A stretch of 25,300 nucleotides of DNA from Botryllus schlosseri (lineage: Eukaryota; Chordata; Ascidiacea; Stolidobranchia; Styelidae): positions 1-25,300 of the forward strand of contig ATSW01009883.1 in the NCBI GenBank assembly GCA_000444245.1, read 5' to 3'. The translations under genes and the position numbers were made by a program. Below are positions 1 to 10,577 of this stretch, piece by piece. Position 1 is the stretch's first letter. Every line of letters begins with the position of its first letter. The notes beneath the pieces were generated by a model, which was not told where the DNA came from, did no database searches, and saw nothing but the letters and a program-made list of their open reading frames with translations.

Positions 1-591
1 TACCATAAGATTACTAGCGAGTCCAACCGTGTAGTTGATTAGAGAGCTCGCAATCTCCCGCAACATATTCGCCAACACGCGCGCCAAACATCAGGAGATT
101 ATAATGACTCCACGAGAACAATAGAGAATACAGGAGAATACACGAGAACAAACGAATACACATCTTTGGCGACGGCTAACGCAGGATATCATCACAGACT
201 CTTCGCGCTAATTGACAACTCGCTTCACGCAAATCAGCCGCAACAAAAGGGAGGCGCGGTATAAATTGGCATCACCGGAATCATAACAGGCAATATTGGC
301 CTGATGTAAAATGACCATAGATGTCATAACGGCATAAGTGTTGGATAGAAATAAATTATTAGCACGAATAAACTGCAAGCAGCATACAGGAAGAATTGAT
401 CAATTTAGATATCGCAGAAATTACATTCTAGTGGTAAACGATACACCATTCGTATCGCATTGTAAGACGCATGTTGATACGAGTTTCCGATCATCAATAT
501 GACCATGTCAGTATATAGATCGCGTACATACATATATAGGCCTGCCACTAGATTTACACAAGAACACAACTTTGAAATCTAATCACTTTTC
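1..591. other. No gene seen upstream of the first MITE
   Basis: This stretch is AT-rich with no long frame, no recognised protein and no RNA gene. If the downstream gene copy kept the structure of the second copy, its short second exon would be expected near the left edge here, but I find no counterpart of that 41-nt exon. Confidence 0.5.
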
Positions 592-599
592 TTCTAGCA

Positions 600-974
600 C
601 AGTGGTTCGCAACGGTGGCGATATCAAACAGCAGTGGGCAATTTTGANAAGCAGGGGGGGAATGATATATTTAACTAGCCGGTAACTGGAAACCGGCACA
701 AACTAAACGTTGAAAACGGATTATTCTAGAACTAATGCGAAAGTTGACAAAAAAACGTCAACTCGCCGCAAACTTCTCAGATAGCGGGATTTNCAGAGAT
801 CGCCGCAAAAGTTCACCTTTTTTATTTGCATCTTTTTAGTCAATTTACCAGCGACAGCTGTATCAATTCCCGGTTAGGTATGTCCTCTTTAAAGGATCAG
901 AAAATATAGGGAGCGATAAATATATGCCAAGCTAGATATGGAAGTGACGAATCGAAAAAGGTTTTGAACCACTG
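600..974. mobile_element. Non-autonomous hAT element (MITE) with target duplication
   Basis: The left end reads CAGTGGTTCGCAAC and the right end GTTTTGAACCACTG, which are the imperfect inverted ends typical of hAT transposons. The flanking 8-mers are TTCTAGCA (592-599) and TTATAGCA (975-982), matching at 7 of 8 positions, as expected for the 8-bp hAT target duplication. There is no coding capacity, so it would have been moved by a transposase in trans. The right part is repeated near 6960-7157 inside the segmental duplication, so the insertion predates that event. Confidence 0.8.
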
Positions 975-1087
975 TTATAGCATATATTTTTGATAATGTT
1001 CCNATAGATGATCGGGTAAATTTCCGGATTTGCAGCGGAAATAATTAGGCTCATACGTCTTGTGAATTCAATTATTTTTTCTTTCAG

Positions 1088-2544
1088 CTCCTACTATTCC
1101 AGCACCAACTGAAGCCGGACCTCGTCGGAGTCAGAGGATGAAGCTACCGGTGCAACAAGGCGTCCGATATAGCTTCATATATTCGTAAGTGGATAAATTC
1201 GTGGGGTTGTTCAGTTCACTAAGAAATTTTTGTGGATTTGATGATGAATAATATTGATAGAATATTTGAAGGGCTTCTTGGAGGTAGCAAACTTCAATAT
1301 ACAATTGAATAGTGTTGGCGAACTCATGAAATCTTCCGTTGGCAATCATTTGTTGGATGAACCTGTCTGTAGAGCTTCTTGGAGGTACAGAACTTCGATA
1401 TGCGTATCGGCAATGGTATCTCGAAATATGACGTCACCAGCATGAAATTTCGAATAAGAGAGCGTTCAATGTGCTGTTTTGTTTATTATTTTATTATAGT
1501 GACGTGATGTGACGTCATATTTTGTGGCACGATTGTTGATGTGCAATGTTCTTTCCAATTCCCTACTAGTTGCTTACGATTGCCCCATGACGAGCTTCAC
1601 CCGAAAATAATCGGATTCATTTGAATATGAATAGACTATTCAATTGTATATTGAAGTTTTATACCCCCAAGAAGTTCTAGAATTATATCAAGTTGCAAGG
1701 TTGTAATCAACTCACAAGGCTCCGAGTCACAAGTCAATCACACTTCTGTAGTTTTGTCTTGAGTCAAGTTTAGGCATTTTCGATACACCACCGAATCTAG
1801 TCCAAGTCATAACATTGATTGCTTGGTTTTGAGTTGAAGTCCACTTATAAAAACTCTGCAATTTTATCGAATGGTTTGTATTTATAATGCATTATTTTCC
1901 TCACTTTCAACAGTTACCAGTACCAATACCTAAGTATTGGCGGTTTATCCAGGCTCTTCGCCATATAATTCGTGTCAGAGGTGTCTTATAAAAGCCTAGA
2001 AGTGGGCCGTGCTTCAAGTCGGCAATTATGGAATCAAATATAAGGAAAATGTTAATGAAGACAGCAGTCGACAACGCCATGAATACCACAAACAGACAAA
2101 TAAATAGAGGAAACACCAGTGGCGTAATTACTTTATTATTCTTCGAAATGATAATGGAACATCCGTCTTGGCCGTCTGAGTCTCGAGTCATATGACTTGT
2201 TCCGAGTCATGCGTGATGTCGAGTCGGAGTCATTTCCGTATTTTGAGACAATAAGTCGAGTCCTTCTAACGCTGACGAGTAGTCGGTAAAATTTGAAATT
2301 AAGATTGGGTCTCCGTCACACTTATCTTCTTTTTGTGTCGTTGTAGCTCTGACTTCGACGAGCATGGCTTCAGGAAAGTCGCCGGAATCCTGAAAGTTAG
2401 CGATCGAGGTATGCTGACTCAGTGCCAGGTTTGAGTCGAAACATTTATGTTAATCTTTTATTTCAGATGACGCCGCTCTCCGGGCAGCCACCGTCGTGTC
2501 GAAGAAACGGATTAAAAGAAGAGTGACCGCAGCCGCCCATAAAG
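1088..2544 (+). CDS. Unrecognised basic protein gene, copy 1 (three internal exons)
   Basis: Three exons are inferred at 1088-1184 (97 nt), 2347-2408 (62 nt) and 2467-2544 (78 nt), each with a pyrimidine-rich AG acceptor and a GT donor (GTAAGT, GTATGC, GTGCCG). The phases chain without a stop. The first exon encodes PTIPAPTEAGPRRSQRMKLP and on, the second includes FDEHGFRKVAG, and the third is a lysine/arginine-rich tail with SKKRIKRRV. The same exons recur at the same lengths in copy 2 about 6.2 kb downstream, which is the main support. The basic RRSxRMK stretch suggests a nuclear or nucleic-acid-binding protein, but this is inference and I recognise no family. Upstream exons matching copy 2 exons 1 and 2 are not found, so the copy may be 5'-truncated or start outside the window. 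Confidence 0.6.
1255..1690. mobile_element. Inverted-repeat MITE in intron, copy 1
   Basis: An arm around 1268-1312 (CTTCTTGGAGG, then AACTTCAATATACAATTGAATAG, split here as AACTTCAATATACAATT plus GAATAG) returns inverted at about 1637-1682. A second partial direct copy of CTTCTTGGAGGTA lies near 1376-1388. Between the arms, TGACGTCA occurs at 1429-1436 and 1510-1517 in opposite contexts, marking a smaller inverted pair. The same structure is found at about 7435-7880. No target duplication is clear, so the family is uncertain. Confidence 0.6.
1696..2274. mobile_element. GACTCGAGTC-rich hAT-like MITE, copy 1
   Basis: It starts CAAGGTTGTAATCA, runs through many short GAGTC/GACTC words, and ends near CTAACGCTG. 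It matches, in reverse orientation, the better-preserved element at 3402-3925. The flanking 8-mers TCAAGTTG and ACGAGTAG match at only 5 of 8 positions, but the equivalent element in the other duplicate (7886-8476) has TCAAGCAG and TCGAGTAG, consistent with one decayed ancestral 8-bp duplication. It lies in the intron between exons 3 and 4 of the duplicated gene. Confidence 0.7.
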
Positions 2545-2689
2545 GTGCCGTCATTTTTTAACTCTTTCACGGTCATCCTTTAGAATGTGGATTCCCGACC
2601 TTCCTATTGACTCAACCCCAAATTTCGATTTGAAAATGTACTGCTAGCCCACTTTCAATTTGATGCACCGATTCTTAAAACAGTGCTAC

Positions 2690-3393
2690 TCAAACTTTTT
2701 CGCCATTTGGTACACTAGAAAATGTATAAAACTCACCTGGCATACTTACAAGAAAGTTGCTGAATCAATATTTCTATGTTTACATGTAATGGTTATCCTT
2801 GTCTATGTGAACATATATATAGGCTGGCGATAGAAACGAGGTTGCATTTTTGCGAAATATACCCGCATTTCACGCAGTCTCATTTCAGTCAAAATATAAA
2901 TCCTATTTTCATATACCCATGAATATGCAATCGGATAAGATTTGAAAAGGAGACAGCTAAAAATCATCCATTTTTGTCGTTGCGTGAAACGAATCAAAGA
3001 CTCTCTTCGAGTCATAGCGGCCCAATGCTGACCTGGAAATCATCCTACTAACCGGCCATGTCATGATAGGGCAGTGCTTTGAGAAATTTACTTTACGTGA
3101 AATATGGACGACGATCTATAAGTTATTCAGCTGTTTGAAGAGTATTCTCTTAACACTCACAATTTCTGTTAACACACGACTCGGACAACTAGATAATTCT
3201 AGTTGCCTAATTAGACTAAATTAGATTGAAATGCCAGTAATCTAATTCTAATGCAATTCAAAAAATGTTCCTTTGCTCTAATTCTGATTTTAATCTAGTT
3301 TGTTGAATGTTTGAATGCTGTAATTTTAATTCTGATCTAACTCATTGTTTTTCTGATAATGACTCTTTGTCAGGGACATTTTGCTGCAAGTTG
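2690..3393. other. Stretch without a gene, TAAT/ATTAG-rich in its right half
   Basis: Homology with the second duplicate fades near 2690. About 3185-3360 is rich in repeated CTAATT, ATTAGA and TCTAAT words of both orientations, suggesting a decayed low-complexity MITE, but no clean ends were found. No protein or RNA gene is visible. Confidence 0.4.
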
Positions 3394-3401
3394 GGAATAT
3401 C

Positions 3402-3925
3402 CAGGGTTGTGGTGACTTGAGTCATATTCTCAAAATACGGAATGACTCGACTCGACTCAAGTCAATATTTGTATTGACTCGACTTTAAGTATGACTCGAA
3501 CCAAGTCATATGACTCGAGACGCAGACGNCCAACAGCGACGTTTCATTGCAATTTCGAAGAGTAGTAAAGTATAACCCCCCCGATTGGGAGTTCGTCTAT
3601 TGATACTGATGCTTGAAAATGCGACCAGAAACTATTAAAAGAGAGGAAAATTAGTATATTATAAATGTGAACCATTCGATATCACCAAACAGAGTTATAA
3701 CAGTGGGTTTAACAAGACTTTATCTGGAAACTGAGCAGTCAACACTATGACTTGGACTTGGACTCGAGTCATAATACCATGACTCGGACTCGAACCTCTG
3801 CTCGATGACTTGGACTCGGAATTGACTCGGTGGCAAATTGAAAATTACTCGACTTGACTAGAGTCAAAACAAAAAAAGTGAGATTCACTTGTGACTCGGA
3901 GCCTTGTGACTTGGTTACAACCCTG
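3402..3925. mobile_element. GACTCGAGTC-rich hAT-like MITE with exact 8-bp target duplication
   Basis: The element begins CAGGGTTGT and ends ACAACCCTG. It is flanked on both sides by an identical GGAATATC (3394-3401 and 3926-3933), a perfect 8-bp duplication of the kind made by hAT transposases. The interior is dominated by short alternating GACTCGAGTC-type words near both ends, with an AT-rich centre. It is 524 bp and has no coding capacity. Relatives lie at 1696-2274, 7886-8476 and about 18640-19010. The perfect duplication suggests it is younger than the copies in the gene introns. Confidence 0.88.
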
Positions 3926-4303
3926 GGAATATCTCTCTTGTGCAGTGAAGACCAGTTCCAAGCCGCCATTGCATTGCTTCCACCAAATATGTCATAGTAG
4001 GTATTGTGACGAATAATTGCCATACTGGCACTGCTTGGAGTGCCAACATGATCTACGATATTTCTCTACAACCCTGCCAAGCGGCACCTATATTGCCCAC
4101 AGAGTATTTCTGCAACTTGAAAATCAAAATCGCCCATAAGGAGGAGTGATTCAAGTGCTGAAATATAAACTGAGTAATAATTGACACTCTGTAAATTATA
4201 TTTGGAAACATCGAATGAATATGTTGTGAATGAAAATCGGCTTGCTGTGTTCCACATCCTATATAATGTGCTTTATGCATGCTGATTGAGTTATTTAATT
4301 CAG

Positions 4304-4392
4304 GAGAGAAGACCTGCCAGCGCTCAGGATCAGGCAGCAAGATCATAGAAGATCATGGCGATACCGGGTTAGTGGTGGTTAAAATATCATGA
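4304..4392 (+). CDS. Candidate terminal exon of gene copy 1
   Basis: An acceptor-like TTATTTAATTCAG ends at 4303. In the phase left by exon 2467-2544, the sequence reads open for 29 codons (starting GEKTCQRSGSGSK) to a TGA at 4390-4392. An AATAAA signal follows at 4573-4578, about 180 nt downstream, and the next gene copy starts near 5172. This fits a short 3' exon and 3' UTR, but the support is only phase and spacing, and no clear homologous exon is found in the other copy. It could be chance. Confidence 0.22.
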
Positions 4393-4572
4393 TTTTCAAG
4401 TTCTATTTTTGCCTGGTCAATTTCAATGCAATATTGCCTATCATTGCCTTGNTAGTTTCAAAGTAGCTGGTACCTTGTTCATGACNCCACACCGAGGCCA
4501 GCATTTTCTAGGGAATTCCAAATTGTTGATGCGTATGTTGCTAGTTCGTTCAATATTATAGGATAATAATGA

Positions 4573-4578
4573 AATAAA
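4573..4578 (+). terminator. Possible poly(A) signal AATAAA
   Basis: A canonical AATAAA lies between the candidate terminal exon of copy 1 and the first exon of copy 2. This hexamer is common in AT-rich DNA, so the position is only suggestive. Confidence 0.25.
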
Positions 4579-5171
4579 ATTTTCATATTGNTAATTTATT
4601 CATGAACTTTTCGACTGACCTTCATTAGTGGCACTCGTCAGTAATACAGTTGATGGAATATGAAATTGAGGAAATGTTNAGCCCGTGTGACATGATGATG
4701 TCAGAACAGACATGCACTAAAGAGTGTGATATGGTAGACAAAGAGCTTTTCGTGAATGAATTACCAGTATGAACTTATTGTTTTGTTTTATTCTCAAGCT
4801 CTGTACCCTGAATGGCTTGTTCAAATATGGTTGGATTATGAAAGGTTCCCATTTATTTGAATTGCNTNAATTGAGAAGTNGTGAATCAATATTTTGNAAA
4901 TCATGCCTCATTTATATTAATCGACGCTGTGTCATGCTGCAAAATGAACTACGTGAGTANCAATTGACCGTTGTTGATCGTCCGATATAATTCAACAGTA
5001 CGCATGCAGACAAGATTCAACACAAAACAAATGTCTATCACTACTCACTCAGCTTNAATCATTAGAAATAATACTCTACTCNGGAGCATTGTCATCATCA
5101 TCCAGCCCTGCCATCGGTAGTTTTGAATACTTTATCCCTCACGTTTATGATCGGTTTGCTTTAACCTTCAG

Positions 5172-8100
5172 ATCAACCAACATGGNTCGGGAGGGTGAAG
5201 TTGCCAAGCCAAGTCGNGNGAGCAAAGGCAAAACTCAGCGCAAGCGGCCTAATCGCTCAAAACAGGAAAATCCAAGGTGAGAGAGTGGTTGAGAAATTTT
5301 TGCTGGACATCGTAACGGCAGCATTTGGCGCCTAAATATAATATGGCCCGACAGTATCAATTTCTGATTGCTCTAATGATAGATATTTGCAGGTATAGGT
5401 GGGAATACATCGCTTAGCTGTGTAATAATTTTTTTATTTGTAACTGATCGTTCTCTTATTNTTTCCTTCGCTCAAGGTGCTCAATGCACAATGGGATGTC
5501 CTCGGCGGATATAAAGATGTGGAAATGACTAGTTACGGTGTCCTAATCCTAATACTTTTACAAACTACCAATTCAGTTGGTTGACGGTCTACTAACTGCT
5601 GGGTTTTTGATTGATTTTGTGCTATTTGACTTTTGGTTCAGTGTCGATGAATTGACTGGAGGGTTGTATATAAAAATACTAAAAGCCTACGATAGGGGTG
5701 TCCAATATGTGGCAGGTTCTGCGAAGGTCGCAGAAATCAATCCTGCTAACTTTTGGAAACCACTGANTATTATTATCAACATATTCGTCTACATCAGTAC
5801 TGAGCATCATGTGTTTTGAGATTTTGAAAGACCTTTTAGAAAAGCGTTTTGAAATGTTGCAATAGATTTGTTTTACAACAACACTATTACCCAGTAAGCT
5901 GAACTGACTTCGCCGGTGGTCGAAGAATTCCATGGAGGGAGAATCAGCTGATATGAATGATCTTATTCTATTGCCTTGGCATGAAATGTTCAAGACACTG
6001 CCAATTCGAGCACACTTAGCAGTTCGAACACAGCTCAGGACGTCCCTACAATATCAAGCTTTACGAGGGGTCAATCTTTTAATGACAGCACTTTGTCTTG
6101 TTAGCCCCGATATCGGTTCTATAGTTTTGAAAATGTGGTATTGCTGCCTGTTTTTTGTTGGCCACTCTAATCTACATACTTGGTGGAAGCTTACATTCTC
6201 ACAAATTGCAGCTGCTGTTCGAGTAAATTTCATAGCATCACATTTACTCAATGTAACGCCAGAGTCAGTTCCCCAGCAGCATTTGTTATAACTTGTTTTT
6301 TCTCCCAAGATTAACGCAAAAATTGAAAGACTACATCTTATTTTACAGCAAACCGACAAATCGTGGAATGATTGTGGAAAAATGGCCGGGTAAGTCTTGA
6401 ACAGTGCATTGACAGCTTGTTAATAGACCAAAATCAATATAATATAATTTTACTGGAAAACTCAAACATGATACTGATAATTTTGGGGGCCATCTACAAC
6501 AGTTGGTTTACAAAATAAGCTACAAAGTGTAAAATGTCCAATGATAAGTTCAGTATCTCCGACGCCAACAAAATGCACAAAATTAACAAATATTGGACCT
6601 AACACTACAATCTCAACCTGTCAAAACTACCCGCCTTAGCCATCGCACACATTTATATGCCTTGAGTAAGGATAATGATGCTATATAATGATAGTTTCAT
6701 CACTCTCTANAAAGGAAAATGATGCGAGGTTGATATTGACTGATTGATCTGCTAAACTAGATTTCGTTGTTCAAGTCACAAAGATGGGGCAATTCATGGG
6801 TTTCTGGTGTGAAACAGANACAATTGTAAAGAAATACATATAAATGGTGCAGAACAGTTGAAACTTACCAGTAGGCTATATTATATACTCATTCATGGTG
6901 GTGCAATACCACTGGTGACCCCTATCAATTCATGGGCTCTTACCTTTCATCACTTGGTCCTAACTAATCAAAGTCAACTCGCCACAAACTATCCTCGGAC
7001 ACCGTGATTTTCAGAGATCGCAGCGGAATTGCTGTTTTAGGCAATTCACCAGCAATCAAAGGTAGCTGTATAAATCCCCGTTATCATGACCGCTTTGTTG
7101 AATCATAAAACATATGTCGATATTGATAAGGGGCTCTAAAAAAGTTGAGAAGCACTGCTCCAGCATTTATTGTGGATAATGTTTTATTAGATGATTCGGT
7201 AAATTTCTAAATTTGGATAGGAAAAGATTAGGTTAATACGTCTTGTGAATTCAACTCTTTTTTTGTTAGTCCCGACAGTTCCAGCGCCAACTGAAGCCGG
7301 ACCTCGTCGGAGTCCGAGGATGAAGCTACCGGTGCAGCAAGGCGTGCATTATGGCTTCACATATTCGTAAGTGGATAAATTCGTGGCGTTGCTCAGTCCA
7401 CAAAGAAGTTTTGTCGAATTGATAATGAATAATGATGATAGAATATTTTAAGAGATTCTTGGAGGTACAGAGAGACCAATGCATATCAACAGATGTATCA
7501 CACAATATGACGTCACAAGCCTGAAATTTCAAATAAGAGAGCATTCAATGTATTATAACAAAGTGGTACAAAAAACAGTACCATTCATATTTCGCATATT
7601 TTGTTATAATCTGTTATGACGTCACTAGCATGAAATTTCGAATAAGAGAGCATTCAATTTACTATATGAAAATTATACAAAAAACAGTGCATGGAACGCT
7701 ATCATATTCAAAATTTTATGCTGGTGACGTCATATTTTGTTATTTCCAATTCTCTACTAGTTGCTGACTATTACCCCTGATGAGTGTTATCGAAAAGTGT
7801 TCGGGTTCATTTCATTATGAATATACTACTCAATTGTATATTAAATTTCTGTGCCTCCATGAAGCTCTTCAATTATATCAAGCAGCATGGTTGTAACCAA
7901 GTCCCAAGTGAATCACACGTCTGTAGTTTTGATCCGATTCAAGTCTAGGCATTTTCAATGCACCACCGAGTCAAGTCCAAGTCATAACATTGACGGCTCG
8001 GTTTAGAGTTAAAGTTTTTTTTAAATCATATGGTTCGCATCTATAATTTACTTATTTTCTCGTCACTTTGAACAGTTTCTTGTCGCCTTTTTCGACTACT

Positions 8101-8746
8101 AGTGACCTATGTGTTCAAGGTTTATCTAGGCTCCTCCTCGCCATATCACCCGTGTAAGCGATGTTTTATAAAAGCCTAGAAGTTTGACGTGCAACAAGTC
8201 GGCAGTTACGGAATCTGAAATAAGGAAAATGGGCCTGCTCGAAATGACCATTGTAGTCGACAAACTCCATGAATACCGCTCACGAACAAACAAAACCAAT
8301 TGACGCCTTTTTAAGCTCCAGTAGCGACAGACAAAACACCAGTGGTGTCGTTACTTTACTATTCTTCGAAATTACAATGAGTCTCAAGTCATATGACCTG
8401 TTCCGAGTCATGCGCAATGACTCGAGTCAAGTCATTTCCGTATTTTGAGACATTGAGTCGAGTCATTTCAACCCTGTCGAGTAGCCGGTAAATATTGAAA
8501 AAAGGGATGTGACTGCGTTACACTTATCTTCTTTTTGTGTCGTTGTAGGTCTGAGTTCGACGAGCATGGCTTCAGGAAAGTCACCGGGGTATGGAAAGCA
8601 ACCGATCCAGGTATGCCGACTCAGTGCCCTGTCGGATTCGAAGCCTCAATGCATATCTTTTTTTCAGACAGTGCCGCACGTAGGGCCGCTACCGTTTGGA
8701 TCTAGGAAAAGGAACAGAAGAAAAACGAGCACAGCCGATCCTGATG
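5172..8746 (+). CDS. Unrecognised basic protein gene, copy 2 (five 5' exons)
   Basis: The inferred exons are 5172-5276 (ATG 5182-5184), 6349-6389, 7270-7366, 8549-8610 and 8672-8746. The start has a good context (A at -3, G at +4) and follows a strong acceptor, TTTAACCTTCAG, implying a 5' UTR intron. Donors are GTGAGA, GTAAGT, GTAAGT, GTATGC and GTACCG. Phases join exactly: 2 nt left over after exon 1, 1 after exon 2, 2 after exon 3, 1 after exon 4. The product is basic and low-complexity, with KGKTQRKRPNRSKQENP, then GMIVEKWP, then PRRSPRMKLPVQQG, then FDEHGFRKVTG, then SRKRNRRKTS. This suggests a nuclear protein, but I recognise no family. The last exon uses an acceptor 4 nt downstream of the position used in copy 1, because the ancestral site would lead into a stop. 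Ns at three places in exon 1 leave two or three residues unknown. The 3' end of the gene is not established. Confidence 0.65.
6907..7157. mobile_element. Decayed copy of the hAT MITE in the second duplicate
   Basis: The right end AGTTGAGAAGCACTG and the interior (GTCAACTCGCC, CAGAGATCGC, ACCAGC..., GTAGCTGTAT) match the element at 600-974. The left end may be CCACTGGTGACC near 6907 but is strongly degraded. The right flank CTCCAGCA is alignable to TTATAGCA beside the first copy. Confidence 0.55.
7435..7880. mobile_element. Nested inverted-repeat MITE in intron, copy 2
   Basis: Outer arms (TTCTTGGAGGTACAGA near 7450 and its inverse near 7850-7876) match the element at 1255-1690. Inside, AATATGACGTCACAAGC at about 7504-7520 is inverted as GCTGGTGACGTCATATT at about 7719-7735, and an extra direct unit starts near 7615. 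TGACGTCA thus occurs at 7508-7515, 7617-7624 and 7724-7731. It appears to be a MITE inside a MITE, with an internal tandem duplication not seen in copy 1. Confidence 0.6.
7886..8476. mobile_element. GACTCGAGTC-rich hAT-like MITE, copy 2
   Basis: The left end CATGGTTGTAACCAAGTC and right end TTTCAACCCTG are better preserved than in the copy at 1696-2274. The flanks TCAAGCAG and TCGAGTAG match at 6 of 8 positions. It occupies the same intron position as in the first gene copy, so the insertion occurred before duplication. Confidence 0.75.
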
Positions 8747-9983
8747 GTACCGTCAATTTTTCATCTTTTTGCCGTTGATCATTTAGAACGGGGTTTCCAG
8801 ACCTTCGCGACGCTAAATTTTGATTTGAAAATGTACTGCGCGCCCATTCTCCATTTGGCGTGCCGATTGTCTGAATTATGGTGGGCACCTATGTCCTGTC
8901 CAGACTCACATCCCAACTTTGAACAAGCGAATAAACATACCTTAGGGCAGTTTAAAAAATCCATTTTTTCCCAATCTCACTTGTTAGACATTCAAATCGT
9001 CAAGTTGCCAAAGAAAACAATGCTTACCAAATTTGAATCAATTTCAACCGGTAATCGCGAAGCCATTAGAGTAATAAATTTTGAATCTGTTGTAAATATT
9101 TGTCATCAATGCTATTTTTTCAAATCCAAAACTTTTCTACCTGTTGGAATTTTGCCAAAATTGGTATACATCTCTTTTTTAGACAACTTGACCATTTCAT
9201 GGGATAACCAGTAACATTGAAAAAAAATTATATGGACTTGAGTTGAAGGCGAGTAATGGAATCCAATATTCACGATAAATCTGCCGATTGATTAATCCCC
9301 ATATCTAAAAGTAAGCTTTTCGGGAGTATTTGGCAGACTTTGGAATCCTTGAATGACAACCCAAATATTTGGGTGTAGCGTAATGTAATGGCTTGGCAGT
9401 GTTTTCTTCTCACAGATATGATGCTGACAGATTCCGTCCTTTTCCTGAATGTTTTATTCCGCCAGCTGTATATTTTTCCATGGTGCATTGAAAATGTAGG
9501 CCTTACATGGTTGGGTAGCGAAGGTCAACAACCGATTGGAATTGTTATGATAAGTAGCATTGTGATGTGCGTATCCTGGTAATCAGAGCTATAAAGGCGA
9601 CACTCACATCTCGCCACTTGGATAGGGGATCGAAATTAGTTAGTAAATGAAGATGTTTATTGTCTAAAGTGGTTCTTAACCAGGCCAGGTTGATGATTCT
9701 GCTTGAGGTTAAGACAAAAACTCAATTCATACATATCATTTGTGCTGACACACCCGTATTGGCCATCAATTTGACGCAATCTGTGGTTCGATTAGGTCCG
9801 TTGCGGTGGTATGTAGTGTACATTGGCTTACATTCTGTGGTTCTAAATCTAAACCCTGTCTTTGGAAATTTCCGATTCCATGTCCTATTTTTCGTCATTT
9901 GCGGTTACGTTTTGCGTTTCTATCAACCAATATGATGCTACATTCTAAGGCAGGGGTGGGTAACATCTCAGCTCACTGGTAAG
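8747..9983. other. No supported gene; possible hAT end near 9665
   Basis: This follows the last supported exon of gene copy 2. The first 140 bp are alignable to the intron downstream of copy 1 and then homology ends. AAGTGGTTCTTAACCAGG at about 9667 resembles a hAT terminus, but no partner end is found. A long open frame spans 8696-9214, but it is not conserved in the duplicate and resembles no protein I know. Confidence 0.4.
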
Positions 9984-10435
9984 GCTGGGCAAAGTCAAGT
10001 ACCCGAGTTATTCGATTCTGAATCACGTATTATGCTTCGAGTCGAGTACTCGAGTATCACTCATTATGATGTCACATCAGAATGTAATATGTACCTTTTG
10101 TGCCACCACAAATAACATTAAAGATGCTTTTGGTATTTATTCGACCCTACCCATTTATTGCACTTTGTGACAATGTTGTGGGAGGATCATGAGCTCAGAA
10201 TTCTTTTCCAGTAACGGTTGTAGCTTTGTACTATATATTTGTATAATGCGATGCGCCCGATCAAGGTTTCAAGGCTTCCACAGTGGAAAATAGTATCAAA
10301 ACCATATGAAATAACTTTCATTGGCGAGGAGTGTATAATTTCATTACTCGGAAAAAACATCTTTTGCTACCCAGCTCTTATCATTATAATAATAACTCGA
10401 TTCAGATTCGACTGCTCGAATCATTGTGACCAGCT
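9984..10435. mobile_element. Possible MITE with GCTGGGCA-type ends
   Basis: The left side reads AGGCTGGGCAAAGTCAAG followed by GAGTTATTCGATTCTGAATC and overlapping ACTCGAGTC words. The right side contains ATAACTCGATTCAGATTCGA and ends near GACCAGCT. The sides look like degraded inverted copies, but no target duplication was found, so the limits are approximate. Confidence 0.35.
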
Positions 10436-10577
10436 ATACTTGCAGGCCGCATTCATCTTCGGAATTCATTCCCAAGCCATATTATGTTATGATCGAAATT
10501 AAAATTCCAGACGCAAACTTTTATTTTATTTCACTGTAACCTCATAGATATATATTAGAACAATTTGAATATTGCAG

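Noticed and set aside
3402-3925. CRISPR-like array of GACTCGAGTC repeats
   Set aside because: Words are irregular in spacing, occur in both orientations and lie within a transposon with target duplication in a eukaryotic context.
8696-9214. 172-codon open frame on the + strand
   Set aside because: It overlaps the predicted exon 5 in another frame, begins without ATG, is not open in the homologous part of copy 1, and resembles no protein I know.
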